Assembly (NCBI GenBank): GCA_009773455.1 | Contig: WSXU01000017.1 | Coordinates: 22,087-86,086 of the forward strand | Source of the DNA: Bacteroidota bacterium | Lineage (GTDB): Bacteria; Bacteroidota; Bacteroidia; Bacteroidales; Lentimicrobiaceae | Direction: 5' to 3' | Length of the DNA stretch: 64,000 bases | Shown: positions 44,984 to 54,983 of the stretch, one piece after another | Layout of the letters: every line of letters begins with the position of its first letter | Position numbering within the stretch: the stretch's first letter is position 1 | Notes under the pieces: generated by a model | Database searches by the model: none | The model's input: the letters and a program-made list of their open reading frames with translations, nothing else | Told to the model about the DNA's origin: nothing | Made by a program: the position numbers and the translations under genes

Positions 44984-47224
44984 ATGAACATCCGGTTTAC
45001 GATTATTTTATTGTTGATCCTGTCTGTTTCGTTCCAATCTTCATTGGCCCAGAACAAGCGGAAATCCGTTGATCAAAAGGTTGATTCCCTGATGCTGCTG
45101 ATGACCCTGGAAGAAAAGATAGGTCAGATGAATCAATACAACGATGACCAGTCAGCCACAGGACCTGAAACCATCGATCCTGACAAAGCTGGTCAGATCA
45201 TCAGGGGTGAAGTTGGTTCATTGCTGAATTGTAATGGGACGGTACGGACGGCAGGCTGGCAGAAGGTGGCCATGCAATCGCGATTGAAAATCCCCCTGTT
45301 GTTCGGTCAGGATGTGGTTCACGGATACAAGACTACTTTTCCGATTCCGCTCGCTGAAGCCTGCAGCTGGGATATGGAAGCCATTGAGCTTTCAGCCAGA
45401 ATCGCTGCTACTGAGGCCAGTGCAGGCGGCATCCACTGGACTTTCGCCCCCATGGTCGATATAGCACGTGACCCCCGCTGGGGCAGGGTCATGGAGGGCG
45501 CCGGTGAAGATCCTTACCTGGGATCGCTCATTGCCGCTGCCCGGGTTAAAGGATTCCAGGGAGATCAACCGGGAGAGGTGAATTCGCTGATGGCCTGTGC
45601 CAAGCATTTTGCAGCTTACGGAGCAGCCATCGGAGGAAGGGATTACAATTCGGTGGACATGAGCAACCGGCTGCTGTGGGAAGTCTACCTCCCTCCTTTC
45701 AAGGCCGCTGTAGATGCAGGAGTGGCTACAATAATGAACTCCTTCAACGACCTGAATGGAATTCCGGCAACCGGAAATCAATACCTGCAGCGTGAAATAC
45801 TGAAAGGAAAATGGAATTTCAGCGGATTTGTCGTAAGTGACTGGGGTTCAGTGGGTGAAATGATCAACCATGGCAGTGTTGCCGATGAGTATGAAGCTGC
45901 ACTGTCGGCTGTAACAGCAGGCTGTGATATGGATATGGAAAGCCGTTGCTACAAAAACAACCTTCTCCGCCTGGTCAAAGAAAACAAAGTTCCTCTCGCG
46001 CTGATCGATGAGGCTGTGAGAAGGATACTTCGCAAGAAGTTTGAACTTGGCCTGTTTGATGATCCTTTTAAATATTGTAATCCGGAGAGAGAACAAAAAG
46101 AGCTGAACAACCCTGCCCATCCGGCAGCAGCCAGAAAAATTGCCGCCCGGAGCATTGTATTGCTTAAAAACCAGGACCATCTGCTTCCGCTGGACAATAG
46201 CTATAAAACCATTGCTTTTATTGGTCCTCTGGTGAAAGCCGTCAAACAAAATAAAGGCTTCTGGGATGTTGAAGTGCAGGGTGTTGATTCCGGATTTATC
46301 GTTTCTCAGTGGGAAGGATTAAAGCGAAGGCTGGATGCAGGTACCAACCTGCTGTATGCCAAAGGATGTAACATTGATGGTAACAATAAGGATGGATTCG
46401 ATGAAGCCATTGCTGTTGCCGCGAAATCGGATGTTGTGATACTGAGCATCGGCGAAAGAAGGGACATGAGCGGGGAAGCCAAAAGCCGGAGTAACATCTG
46501 CATCCCCGGAGTTCAGGAGGATCTGCTGAAAGCCTTACTGACTACCGGTAAGCCTGTAATAGTCCTGATAAATGGTGGCCGGCCCATGGTTTTTGATTAC
46601 ACTGCAGAACATGCCAATGCCATATTGTACACCTGGTGGCTTGGCAGTGAGGCAGGAAATGCTATCGCAGATGTTCTTTTCGGCGATTACAACCCTTCGG
46701 CCAAACTTCCAATCAGTTTCCCAAGAAGCGTTGGTCAGATACCCATCTATTACAGTTATTTTAATACCGGACGACCTGCGACCGACGACAGCAACCGGTT
46801 CTATAATTCATCCTACAACGATCTGTCGATATATCCCAGGTATGAATTTGGTTTTGGGTTGAGCTACACATCTTTTGCTTACAGCAATCTGCAGTTGAGT
46901 ACTAAGAAAATAAAGGCAGGTGAATCCCTAACTGCATCAGTAACCATTACCAATACAGGTAAATATGAAGGTGAAGAGATCGTTCAGTTGTATCTGAAAG
47001 ATAAGGTTGGGTCAATCGTACGCCCGGTTAAGGAGTTGAAGGATTTTAAAAAAATAAGCCTGAAACCCGGTGAATCGAAGACCATCAGTTTCATCATCGG
47101 CAAGGAAAAACTCTCCTTCTTTAACCAGAACCTTGAATGGGTAACTGAACCCGGAGAATTTTCACTGATGATCGGAGCATCCTCAGCCGATATCAGGCTT
47201 GAAGATCGGTTTGAATTGCTGTGA
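44984..47224 (+). CDS. Glycoside hydrolase family 3 beta-glucosidase-like enzyme
   Basis: 746 residues from ATG 44984 (a GTG three codons earlier is less likely). A signal peptide (about 1-23) is followed by a GH3 TIM barrel (about 30-360) with catalytic nucleophile Asp286 in FVVSDWGS and the KHFAAYGAAIGGRDYN segment. The (alpha/beta)6 sandwich (about 390-610) and the C-terminal FnIII-like domain (to the end) complete the three-domain fold of BglX-type exo-beta-glucosidases. It is predicted to be periplasmic, releasing glucose or xylose from oligosaccharides. No SusCD or CAZyme neighbours are visible, so it is not part of an obvious PUL. The 426 bases upstream (44558-44983) hold no gene I can support. 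Confidence 0.94.
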   Translation: MNIRFTIILLLILSVSFQSSLAQNKRKSVDQKVDSLMLLMTLEEKIGQMNQYNDDQSATGPETIDPDKAGQIIRGEVGSLLNCNGTVRTAGWQKVAMQSRLKIPLLFGQDVVHGYKTTFPIPLAEACSWDMEAIELSARIAATEASAGGIHWTFAPMVDIARDPRWGRVMEGAGEDPYLGSLIAAARVKGFQGDQPGEVNSLMACAKHFAAYGAAIGGRDYNSVDMSNRLLWEVYLPPFKAAVDAGVATIMNSFNDLNGIPATGNQYLQREILKGKWNFSGFVVSDWGSVGEMINHGSVADEYEAALSAVTAGCDMDMESRCYKNNLLRLVKENKVPLALIDEAVRRILRKKFELGLFDDPFKYCNPEREQKELNNPAHPAAARKIAARSIVLLKNQDHLLPLDNSYKTIAFIGPLVKAVKQNKGFWDVEVQGVDSGFIVSQWEGLKRRLDAGTNLLYAKGCNIDGNNKDGFDEAIAVAAKSDVVILSIGERRDMSGEAKSRSNICIPGVQEDLLKALLTTGKPVIVLINGGRPMVFDYTAEHANAILYTWWLGSEAGNAIADVLFGDYNPSAKLPISFPRSVGQIPIYYSYFNTGRPATDDSNRFYNSSYNDLSIYPRYEFGFGLSYTSFAYSNLQLSTKKIKAGESLTASVTITNTGKYEGEEIVQLYLKDKVGSIVRPVKELKDFKKISLKPGESKTISFIIGKEKLSFFNQNLEWVTEPGEFSLMIGASSADIRLEDRFELL

Positions 47225-47382
47225 GATTTCTTATAACGACAAAGATACAATCTGAAGGTCAGGCATTTTCCCTTCACGGGAATATTCACAATTAAAAGTA
47301 ATGATGTGCCTGGTAAGGTTAAAAAGGTTCTGCCGGATCTTCATCACGTTCCGGGAAGAAATCAGAAAATTAAAGTGGAATT

Positions 47383-48444
47383 TTATTTAACCCTCATAAC
47401 GGCAAACAGGCTGAACATCCATTTTGGCAGTGGTCCGGCCTTCCGTTTGGTCAGGTCGAGTGACCAGCCCAGCTTCTTCACCAGCGGAATTTTGTGGGTT
47501 TCCACGAATTCAATCAGGGTACCTTCAGGGGCCTGAATGTATGAGAAACTTCCGGCCGCCTCACCCATATCGAAGGTATCCATTTCCCTGGCGCTGTCAA
47601 CCGTAAACGGGAATCCTTCCTCTTTCACCTCTTCGCGGAGGTCATCCATCCCATCAATATCAAAGCAAAGGTGAATAAATCCGGGATCACCCCAGAGCCG
47701 GCCTTCATAAATATCGCGTGGAGTCCGGTCAATAACCTGCACCAGTTCAATACAGGTAGGTCCGAACATCGGGCTGAAAGCACCGTTTCTGACTTCCGAA
47801 TGCCTGAGCAATACCCTGCGCAATTTGTTTTCAGATCCCGGGATTCCTTTTAAATCAGCAAAAACAGAGGTTTCATCATAAACGACTACGTCATAACCAA
47901 GTATTTTACTGTAAATACCGATGCTTTCATCGATATTCTTCACACCTACTACGGCACCGAAAATTCCGCCATTGACCGATTTCTGTTTCTTGAAGACAAA
48001 GGAGTCATAGACGATTTCCCAGATATTTCCGTACAGGTCACTCAGGTAAAAATGTTTGTTCCCGGCAGGATCTTTCATTATGCCGGAAAGCAGGTTCAGG
48101 TTCCATTTTTTATACTGGTCGTAGGTTTTTTCGATGTCGGCCGACTTAAGCTTTCCGATAAAAATCCCAAGGTCGCCCAATTGTAGTTCAAATCCCGGTT
48201 TTTCCGGTTTTTTCCCTGTGTGTTGCCAGATTTCAAAACCACCACCGCCCTGCAGGTTAAGGGCAAGTATGGCATGTCTTTCGCGTGGTTCACCCTGGGT
48301 ATGAGGAAGCATAAGCTCGGCCATCGCTGCTTCTTCAAACATTTTAATATCCATCCCAAAGTAACGCCGGTACCAGGCAAATGCTTCCTGAATATCTGTT
48401 ACACCAACACCCAATTGTTGAATTCCGTTGACCTTTTTTGCCAT
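47383..48444 (-). CDS. Two-domain VOC-superfamily protein
   Basis: 353 residues with two vicinal-oxygen-chelate domains (about 6-145 and 170-310), each with a beta-alpha-beta-beta-beta pattern: GVGVTDIQEAFAWYRRYFG first, then GVKNIDESIGIYSKILGYD. Metal-ligand candidates such as HxxxxG and the terminal Glu (GTLIEFVE) are plausible. The superfamily includes glyoxalase I, dioxygenases and resistance proteins; I cannot choose between them. Cytoplasmic. It lies 48 bases downstream of an SDR gene on the same strand, so the two are possibly cotranscribed. Confidence 0.85.
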   Translation of the reverse strand: MAKKVNGIQQLGVGVTDIQEAFAWYRRYFGMDIKMFEEAAMAELMLPHTQGEPRERHAILALNLQGGGGFEIWQHTGKKPEKPGFELQLGDLGIFIGKLKSADIEKTYDQYKKWNLNLLSGIMKDPAGNKHFYLSDLYGNIWEIVYDSFVFKKQKSVNGGIFGAVVGVKNIDESIGIYSKILGYDVVVYDETSVFADLKGIPGSENKLRRVLLRHSEVRNGAFSPMFGPTCIELVQVIDRTPRDIYEGRLWGDPGFIHLCFDIDGMDDLREEVKEEGFPFTVDSAREMDTFDMGEAAGSFSYIQAPEGTLIEFVETHKIPLVKKLGWSLDLTKRKAGPLPKWMFSLFAVMRVK

Positions 48445-48491
48445 TTTTCTCCCGGGTTTAAGTTCTTATATACCCAAAATTCCATTTACTT

Positions 48492-49286
48492 TCAAACAGG
48501 TTTGATTCGTGTTGCAAGCCTGTAATAAACTGCAGGGAAGAACCGCCTGATCTGGAGCATCAGCAATTCTTTACCACCAACAGGTATTTCTTTTTTTTCC
48601 TTTTGCAGGCCTTTCAGAATCTGAATGGCTGCCTTTTCCGCTGTTATTCCGTTTGCCTGACCAGGATCCATTTTCCCATACTCCTTACCATCACGGTCGA
48701 TGGCAAATTTCGAAATATTGGTTTGAATTCTTCCGGGGATCAGAATACTGACCATGATGTTGTGCCTGCTGTTTTCCGCACGGAGACTCTCAAAGTAGCC
48801 ATGCAGGGCATGTTTTGATGCAGAATAGGCTGAACGATAAGGAAACCCGAATTTCCCGACAAGACTTGAAGTCACGGCAAGTTGTCCGCCGCCATTGACA
48901 ATCATTGACGGAAGCAGGGCTTTTGCCAGGGCAACAACACCAAAAAAATTAATCTCCATGATCTTACGATCATTCTCGGCCGGAGTTTCTGAAACCAGGG
49001 ATCTCTGACTGATTCCGGCAAACTGATATAATCCGTCTATTCTTATTCCTTCAGCCAGGATACTGCCTGCTGCTGCCGAAATGGCCAAGGAATCTGACAT
49101 ATCAAGGACAACCACCCTTGCCTTTTTTCCCAGTGCTGCTATGGCAGAAGCTGTAAGTTCCAGTCCGGCAGGATCCCTGTCAGAAATGATCAGCTCCGAT
49201 GCAAACCTTGAAAGAAGCAATGAAACTGACTTTCCCATGCCAGAAGCAGCGCCTGTGATCCAGAATGTCTTGCCAGTGAAATCCAT
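48492..49286 (-). CDS. Short-chain dehydrogenase/reductase
   Basis: 264 residues from ATG 49286; the 17 residues before it do not fit the fold. Nucleotide motif TGAASGMG (11-18), the NNAG-equivalent region QFAGIS, Ser in VTSSLVG and the catalytic YSASK (YRSAYSASK). Classical SDR with NAD(P)H. The long C-terminal segment with KGLQKEKKEIPVGGKE resembles DHRS7-like reductases that act on lipids or steroids; the substrate is unknown. It may be cotranscribed with the downstream VOC gene. Confidence 0.9.
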   Translation of the reverse strand: MDFTGKTFWITGAASGMGKSVSLLLSRFASELIISDRDPAGLELTASAIAALGKKARVVVLDMSDSLAISAAAGSILAEGIRIDGLYQFAGISQRSLVSETPAENDRKIMEINFFGVVALAKALLPSMIVNGGGQLAVTSSLVGKFGFPYRSAYSASKHALHGYFESLRAENSRHNIMVSILIPGRIQTNISKFAIDRDGKEYGKMDPGQANGITAEKAAIQILKGLQKEKKEIPVGGKELLMLQIRRFFPAVYYRLATRIKPV

Positions 49287-49584
49287 AAAGAAATTACTAA
49301 AGTCTGCGAATATATAAAAAATACAGGCTATTTTCATGATTCAGGTCAACGCGGCGGTCATATTATTGATAAAAACTGAAGAACTTTGTAAAAAGAATCC
49401 TTAAGATTGTTTACTTAAAAAAACTATGCGTTAAGAATTTTCGTACATTGTACCGCCTGAAATTCACCGGTAACTATTCCATCTATTGCAATTTCAGAAG
49501 CATGTTATACTTTTAAACTGAGTATAGTTAACCGAATCAACATCTATATTCTCCTGCATTTTTCAGCAACACAACCAGATCATC

Positions 49585-52273
49585 ATGAAAAGAATTATCA
49601 AAGTCGTTGTAGTCCTTTTGCTGTGTGTAAATTACGCATTTGGTCAATGGAGTAACAATGCCGCCGTAAACAACGCAATATGCGGCCTTACAGGCGAACA
49701 GGCAATTCCGAAAATTGCCACCTGCCCTAACGGTGACACTTATATCGGGTATTTCAAATGAAACCGGAAATTATGATGTCAGGTTGCAACGGCTCGACAG
49801 CCAGGGCAATGAGCTTTGGACCAATGGCGGCATCCTCATCAGCTCAAATGAATCGATGACCTGGTTAACCGACTGGGACATGGCAGCCGATGTCAACAAC
49901 CATTGTGTCATGACCTGGCAGGATATCAGGAATGGCAATAACAATGCCTATGCATACCGGATTTCTCCGGATGGCACCTTCGTATGGGGGCCAAACGGAA
50001 TCGCGCTATCAAACAATTCTGAATTTAATGCTTCGCCCAAGGTAACCTGCACAGCTGCCGGAAATTCAGTTTTTGCCTGGGTATCGGGCGATGTGATCAT
50101 TATGCAGAAAATTAATGCAGCCGGTGCAAAACAATGGGGCGACAACGGCATCACCCTGAGTTCATCTGTCTCCTTAAACTGGCCTCAGTTGATGCCGGTA
50201 GGCACAGATGATATCGTGATGAAGTATTTTGAAGACAGCGGACCGCCCAATGCTCCAACCCGGCATGTATTTGCACAAAGATACGGTCCGACCGGTGCTC
50301 CCGTATGGGCTTCCCCAACCGTCATTTCCGATGCAGGTGGTATTTCAGCCTGGACACAGATTTTCCCCTTTATCAACGATGGCAGCGATGGTTTTTACAT
50401 TGCCTGGCACGATGACAGGGATAACAACCAACTGGCGTCGGTGTGGGTGCAGCACATCAGTTCTACCGGAGCAGTTCTGTTTGCCACCAATGGTGTTGAA
50501 GCCACCACCCAGGCCGGAATGAATCATTACTATCCATATCTGGCACTGCCTGCAGGTTCCGGTGACGTATATGTTTTCTGGAATGAAATGAATGGTTTGC
50601 AGAGTCAGAAGGGTATATTCGGGCAGAAATTTTCATCTACAGGGACAAAACAATGGGGCAACACAGGCATGGTTTTCATTCCCGTGTCGGCAAACCAGGT
50701 GCTTCCCCTCGGTGCCGGAGGTTCTACAACCGATATGATCGTGCTTTATGATGAATCGCTCACGGCCTCAGCCTCCGCCCTTAAAGCCATGCGTATCGCT
50801 CCGGACGGCAGTTTTGTCTGGGCAGGGAATTCAGTTTTTGTGAGTTCAGTGGCATCATCGAAAGTACATACCGTTATCAATGATTTTCAGAATAATCAAT
50901 GGATCATTTCGTGGGAAGACAACCGTAATTCAGCCTCCGACATTTATGCGCAGAACCTTCTGCTCGATGGAACCCTGGGTGTATGGGACCCCCAGTATGG
51001 AACCATTCAGGGACAGGTTACACTCAACGGCGGGTCCGGCAATGTAACCCAGGTTGTGGTTACGGCAGGGAACCAATCGACTTATCCCGACCCGACCGGA
51101 TATTATGTTTTGAATGTCCTTGTCGGATCATATACTGTAACAGCTTCGCTGGCAGGATATTATACCGGAACCGTCAGCAATGTTGTTGTTCTTGAAGATC
51201 AGGCGACCACCGGTGTTGACTTTCTTCTTGAACCGATCCCAACTACAGGTTTTATCGAGGGTAATGTCAGTCTGAGTGGTGGAACCGGTGACGTGACACA
51301 GACACTGATCACTGCCGGCACTCACAGCACTTATCCTGATGCTTCAGGAGATTACAGTTTCGAAACCGAAGTGGGTGTGTGGGATGTTGAAGCCAGCCTG
51401 GCCGGTTATACTCCCCAGATCAGGGCCGGAGTGAATGTTCTGCCCGGTGGCACTACGCCTGACATTGATTTTGTTTTGTCCCCACTTCCGACAACCGGCT
51501 ATATCCAGGGAACAGTGAGCCTTACCGGCGGAACTGCTGATGTAACACTGGCAACCGTATCTGCCGGTGATCAGTCAACACATCCCGGAGACAATGGATT
51601 CTATTTCATTGAACTGACGTCCGGAACCTATGATGTTACGGCTACCCATCCCTATACAGATACGCAGGTTCAGGAAAACATCGTTGTTGAAGCCGGTTTG
51701 TCGACTACCGGCGTTGATTTTGAACTGAACGTCAACCGAACCGATCTTGTGTGCAAAGCCACTGATCAGTATGGTTTTACGGTTTACGATGCAGAAGTCA
51801 GCATAACAGGCCCTGAAGGCACTTATGAAGGAACAATCACAGGTGATTCCCTGGTATTTGAAAACATCCCGTATGGCGCCTATGAAGGAACCGGAACCAT
51901 TTACAATTCAGCTCCGGTATATTCAGATACCCTGATCAACGGGGACAATCATTACCTTGTTTTCGAGTTTTTCCTCGATGCTGCCATCAATTTACCATAT
52001 GATTCAAGGGTTTCTGTTATTCCTAATCCTGCAACCAGTGAGAGCAGGATTGTTGTGGAAACAACCAATGCAGGTGACCTGAAATTTGAACTTTCCGGCT
52101 ATGAAGGTAAAGTGATGGTTACCAAGGTGATCGGCATGACTGAAAAAGGCATGCACGAATGGCCTCTTTCAATCATGACAACTACCAGGAAACTCACCCC
52201 TGGAGTATACCTGTTAAAAGTATATCTCAATCAGGAGGCCGTTACCAGAAAAATTATTATGCTGGAAAGATAG
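49585..52273 (+). pseudogene. T9SS-secreted protein with three CarboxypepD_reg-like repeats, early frameshift
   Basis: The signal peptide (MKRIIKVVVVLLLCVNYAFGQ from 49585) and the first 58 residues are in one frame, ending ...IGYFK-stop. The rest (SNETGNYDVRLQRLD onward, 840 residues) is in another frame. The break is near 49748-49760 and is repaired by removing one base or restoring two. The rest has WxNGG/WDxxNS-type propeller-like repeats (about 70-430), three tandem CarboxypepD_reg-type beta-sandwiches of about 80 residues each (roughly 430-680; repeats of (Q/E)G.VxLxGGxxxVT), and a type A sorting tail (VIPNPATSESRIVV, LTPGVYLLKVYL). Function unknown, perhaps cell-surface binding. Confidence 0.8.
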
Positions 52274-52310
52274 ATTTTCAACATGTACGATTATTTGTGA
52301 GTAAATATTC

Positions 52311-52340
52311 AGACAGCGGTTTCGGTTGAAACCGCTGTCT
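52311..52340 (+). terminator. Hairpin after the T9SS cargo gene
   Basis: A perfect 13-bp stem AGACAGCGGTTTC / GAAACCGCTGTCT with loop GGTT. No T-run, so efficiency is uncertain. The next gene's promoter starts 28 bases further on. Confidence 0.6.
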
Positions 52341-52367
52341 TCGTATCGAACTATCAGGATAATTGAA

Positions 52368-52375
52368 TACCTTTG
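52368..52375 (+). promoter_or_regulatory. -7 box for the OB-fold lipoprotein
   Basis: TACCTTTG, exact TANNTTTG, 39 bases before ATG 52415. Confidence 0.45.
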
Positions 52376-52414
52376 CGTCCGATAAACCAAAATCTAACAA
52401 TAACTTTTTCTGAA

Positions 52415-53155
52415 ATGAAACAATCCTTCACCGTGATTAAGACTATTTCCTTTATCGCATTGGTCCTCTTCAGCCTCTCGGCATGTAACCGTGGTAAAAA
52501 GATTGACGCAGCCGAAAACCTGCCTCCCGGAACCCATGCTGTCAGTGTGATTGAAGTAATTCAAACCTCTAACTACACTTATCTCCAGGTTTTTGAAAAC
52601 GATCAGAAATTCTGGATGGCTGTCACCCGCATGGAAGCGAAAAACGGTGATGTGCTGTACTATACCAACGCGATGGAAATGAAAGATTTCAAGAGCAAGG
52701 AACTCAACCGTGTTTTCCCCTCCATTCTTTTTGTCAACGATCCGAGCCTTACACCTCCTACAATGAAAAAGATGGGTAAATCAACCGGTAAAATTACTGC
52801 AGAGAGACTGAAAGACTTCAAGGTCGAACCTGTTAATGGTGGCATCACGATTGCTGAACTCTACGGAAATAAATCAAAATACAATGATAAACCGGTTAAA
52901 ATCCGTGGCGTTGTCGTAAAATTCAGTAAAAACATCATGGGCAAAAACTGGGTTCATATTCAGGACGGTACCGAATCGGGCAACAGTTATGATCTTACCA
53001 TTACAACAATGGATTTCCTGGATGAAGGCAGTGTGGTAACTTTTGAGGGGATCATCAGGCTTGACAAGGATTTTGGGTCGGGTTATGCCTACGATGTGAT
53101 CATGGAAGAGGCTAAATCCATTGAAATCAAGGTTAATGAGGACGCAACCCTGTAA
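52415..53155 (+). CDS. Lipoprotein with C-terminal OB-fold-like domain
   Basis: 246 residues from ATG 52415, which starts a lipoprotein signal (SLSACNRG, Cys about residue 24); the earlier in-frame codon is inside the promoter. The N-terminal part (about 40-130) is a beta-rich domain with GTHAVSVIEVIQTSNYTYLQV. The C-terminal part (about 150-240) has KIRGVVVKFSKNIMGKNWVHIQDG and DEGSVVTFEGIIR, which reads like an OB-fold of the YgiW or nucleotide-binding type. Located in the outer membrane or periplasm. Role unknown. Confidence 0.75.
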   Translation: MKQSFTVIKTISFIALVLFSLSACNRGKKIDAAENLPPGTHAVSVIEVIQTSNYTYLQVFENDQKFWMAVTRMEAKNGDVLYYTNAMEMKDFKSKELNRVFPSILFVNDPSLTPPTMKKMGKSTGKITAERLKDFKVEPVNGGITIAELYGNKSKYNDKPVKIRGVVVKFSKNIMGKNWVHIQDGTESGNSYDLTITTMDFLDEGSVVTFEGIIRLDKDFGSGYAYDVIMEEAKSIEIKVNEDATL

Positions 53156-53210
53156 TGGCTGATTTATGGCGGTGTTTATTGCATAACCATAAATGAATCA
53201 ATAAAACATG

Positions 53211-53243
53211 AAAAAGGGACGTGAATATCACGTCCATTTTTTT
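53211..53243. terminator. Bidirectional terminator
   Basis: Stem GGACGTGA (53217-53224) and TCACGTCC (53228-53235) with loop ATA; A-run on the left, seven T on the right. It separates convergent genes. Confidence 0.88.
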
Positions 53244-53272
53244 ATCGGCACATTTCCACTTTCAGAATCAGG

Positions 53273-54475
53273 TTAAGTGTATTGATCTGTAATGATGGCC
53301 TGCGCTGTAAAATAACCCATTGAAAAACTTCCCTGCAGCAGAAAACCTCCAGTGGGTGCATCCCAGTCGGCCATCTCACCGGCGCAGAATACTCCGGGAA
53401 ATTTTTTGAGTGAGAAATCAGGGTTCAGTTCCCTGGTATCCAGGCCGCCAACTGTCGAAATTGCTTCCACAACAGGCCTTAACGAACTGACAGGGATGGG
53501 CAGATTTTTTATCAGGTGAGTAAAACTTTCGGGACCGGAAAATGACATCTTATCTGAGTATGCCTTAATCAGTGCCATTGAAGCCGTATTTAGTTTAAAT
53601 AAAGCGGGATAATCAGACGTTTTGACATTAGTGCCGGATGCTTTTTCCTTCAGCTGCCCGGCTGTATTCAATGGCTTAAGATCAAGACAGATCAACGGAA
53701 TCCTACTCGCCGCAAGCATATTCCTGATTTCAGGAACAAGTGGATATACGGCATTACCCTCCAGTCCGTAATCTGTAATCAGGGCCTCTCCCCTGCTGAC
53801 TTTGTCATTCACGCGAAGCATTATGTTTTTCAATGGCTTGCCTGTATGATAAAGCTTTATAGCATCGGGCCAGTCAACATTCAGTCCGCAGTTGGAGGCC
53901 TGGAAAGGGATCGTGGAAATCCCTTTTTCACTAAATAAATTTGTCCATGCGCCATCAGAGCCGGTTGATGACCAGGAAGCTCCACCCAAAGCCAATACCG
54001 AATAATCAGCTGTAATACCAACCTTTCCTTTTGAACCTATAAAGACAAATTCCATTTCCTGATTAAAGGAAACCAGACGGTGTTTGAGATGAAAAACCAC
54101 CCCTCTCGATTTAAGTGATTCGAGAATCTGCTTTAAAACATAGGCGGGGGTGATCCCTTTTTCAGGAAAAACCCTGCCGCTGCTCCCCTCGAAAGTCGGG
54201 ATGCCCAGCTGTAACAACCATTCACGCAATTTCAGGCTGTCGAATTCCAGCAATGCCTTGTCAAGAAAACCTGCAGGTGAGTATTTCGGTAAAAGAGCCT
54301 CCCCAGTCAGCCGGTTGGTCAGGTTAAAACCGCCCTTACCTGCCAGGAGAAACTTCTGTCCGATCATCTTTTCCTTTTCGAACAGGTGAACCTCAAATTT
54401 TTCAGCCAGCCACCAGGCCGCCATCATACCGGCTGGCCCCCCGCCCACGATAACAACGATCTTCCTGCTTTTCAT
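53273..54475 (-). CDS. FAD-dependent flavoprotein, HI0933/PP_4765-like
   Basis: 400 residues. N-terminal FAD Rossmann [26 protein letters not shown], then [14 protein letters not shown], and near the end [21 protein letters not shown]. These fit the HI0933 family of BaiN-like flavoproteins, and within it the PP_4765 subfamily. A reductase or dehydrogenase with unknown substrate. Its start overlaps the VF530-like gene stop by four bases (ATGA), so the two are cotranscribed and probably coupled. Confidence 0.88.
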   Translation of the reverse strand: MKSRKIVVIVGGGPAGMMAAWWLAEKFEVHLFEKEKMIGQKFLLAGKGGFNLTNRLTGEALLPKYSPAGFLDKALLEFDSLKLREWLLQLGIPTFEGSSGRVFPEKGITPAYVLKQILESLKSRGVVFHLKHRLVSFNQEMEFVFIGSKGKVGITADYSVLALGGASWSSTGSDGAWTNLFSEKGISTIPFQASNCGLNVDWPDAIKLYHTGKPLKNIMLRVNDKVSRGEALITDYGLEGNAVYPLVPEIRNMLAASRIPLICLDLKPLNTAGQLKEKASGTNVKTSDYPALFKLNTASMALIKAYSDKMSFSGPESFTHLIKNLPIPVSSLRPVVEAISTVGGLDTRELNPDFSLKKFPGVFCAGEMADWDAPTGGFLLQGSFSMGYFTAQAIITDQYT

Positions 54476-54696
54476 TTTTTGCGGGCAATCACTTTCAGGT
54501 ACAATTCCTCAACCTCTTTCCGGGCCCAGGGTGTTTTGCGCAGGAATTTCAGGCTCGACTGAATGCTCGGATTTTCGTTGAAACAACGTATACTGATGTT
54601 ATGACCAAGCTGTTCCCATCCATAGAAATCAACCAGTTCGCCGAGAATCATCTCAAGGGTCTTGCCATGGAGCGGATTGTTGATCTGTTTTTCCAT
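54472..54696 (-). CDS. VF530-family DNA-binding protein
   Basis: 74 residues, a small helical family (DUF2132). Recognised by [26 protein letters not shown] and [21 protein letters not shown], the family's invariant core. Shown for VF530 to bind DNA in structural work; function remains unclear. ATGA overlap with the downstream flavoprotein gene. Upstream bases 54697-54983 hold no gene. Confidence 0.92.
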   Translation of the reverse strand: MEKQINNPLHGKTLEMILGELVDFYGWEQLGHNISIRCFNENPSIQSSLKFLRKTPWARKEVEELYLKVIARKK

Positions 54697-54983
54697 TGGT
54701 GTAAAATAACATTCGGAATAAGCATCAAAAGTAGGATGAATTCAGCCAGTATGGGTTCCTGATGATAAGATTATCTGTAACTTTTCCTTATTATTCTTTA
54801 CCCATATATGAAGGTTCTTTTATTGACATGGGGTATGCTGATATAAGGATTTCATTCCCCGGCAAAATAAACTGTTTGCGGTTTAACATTGAATCAACGG
54901 CTGAAGCAGTCAGTGCATTGCAAAGGGATGGCTTAACCTGCAGGTATTGCCGCATAATTCAGTATCAGGGCACCAGCACCCAA

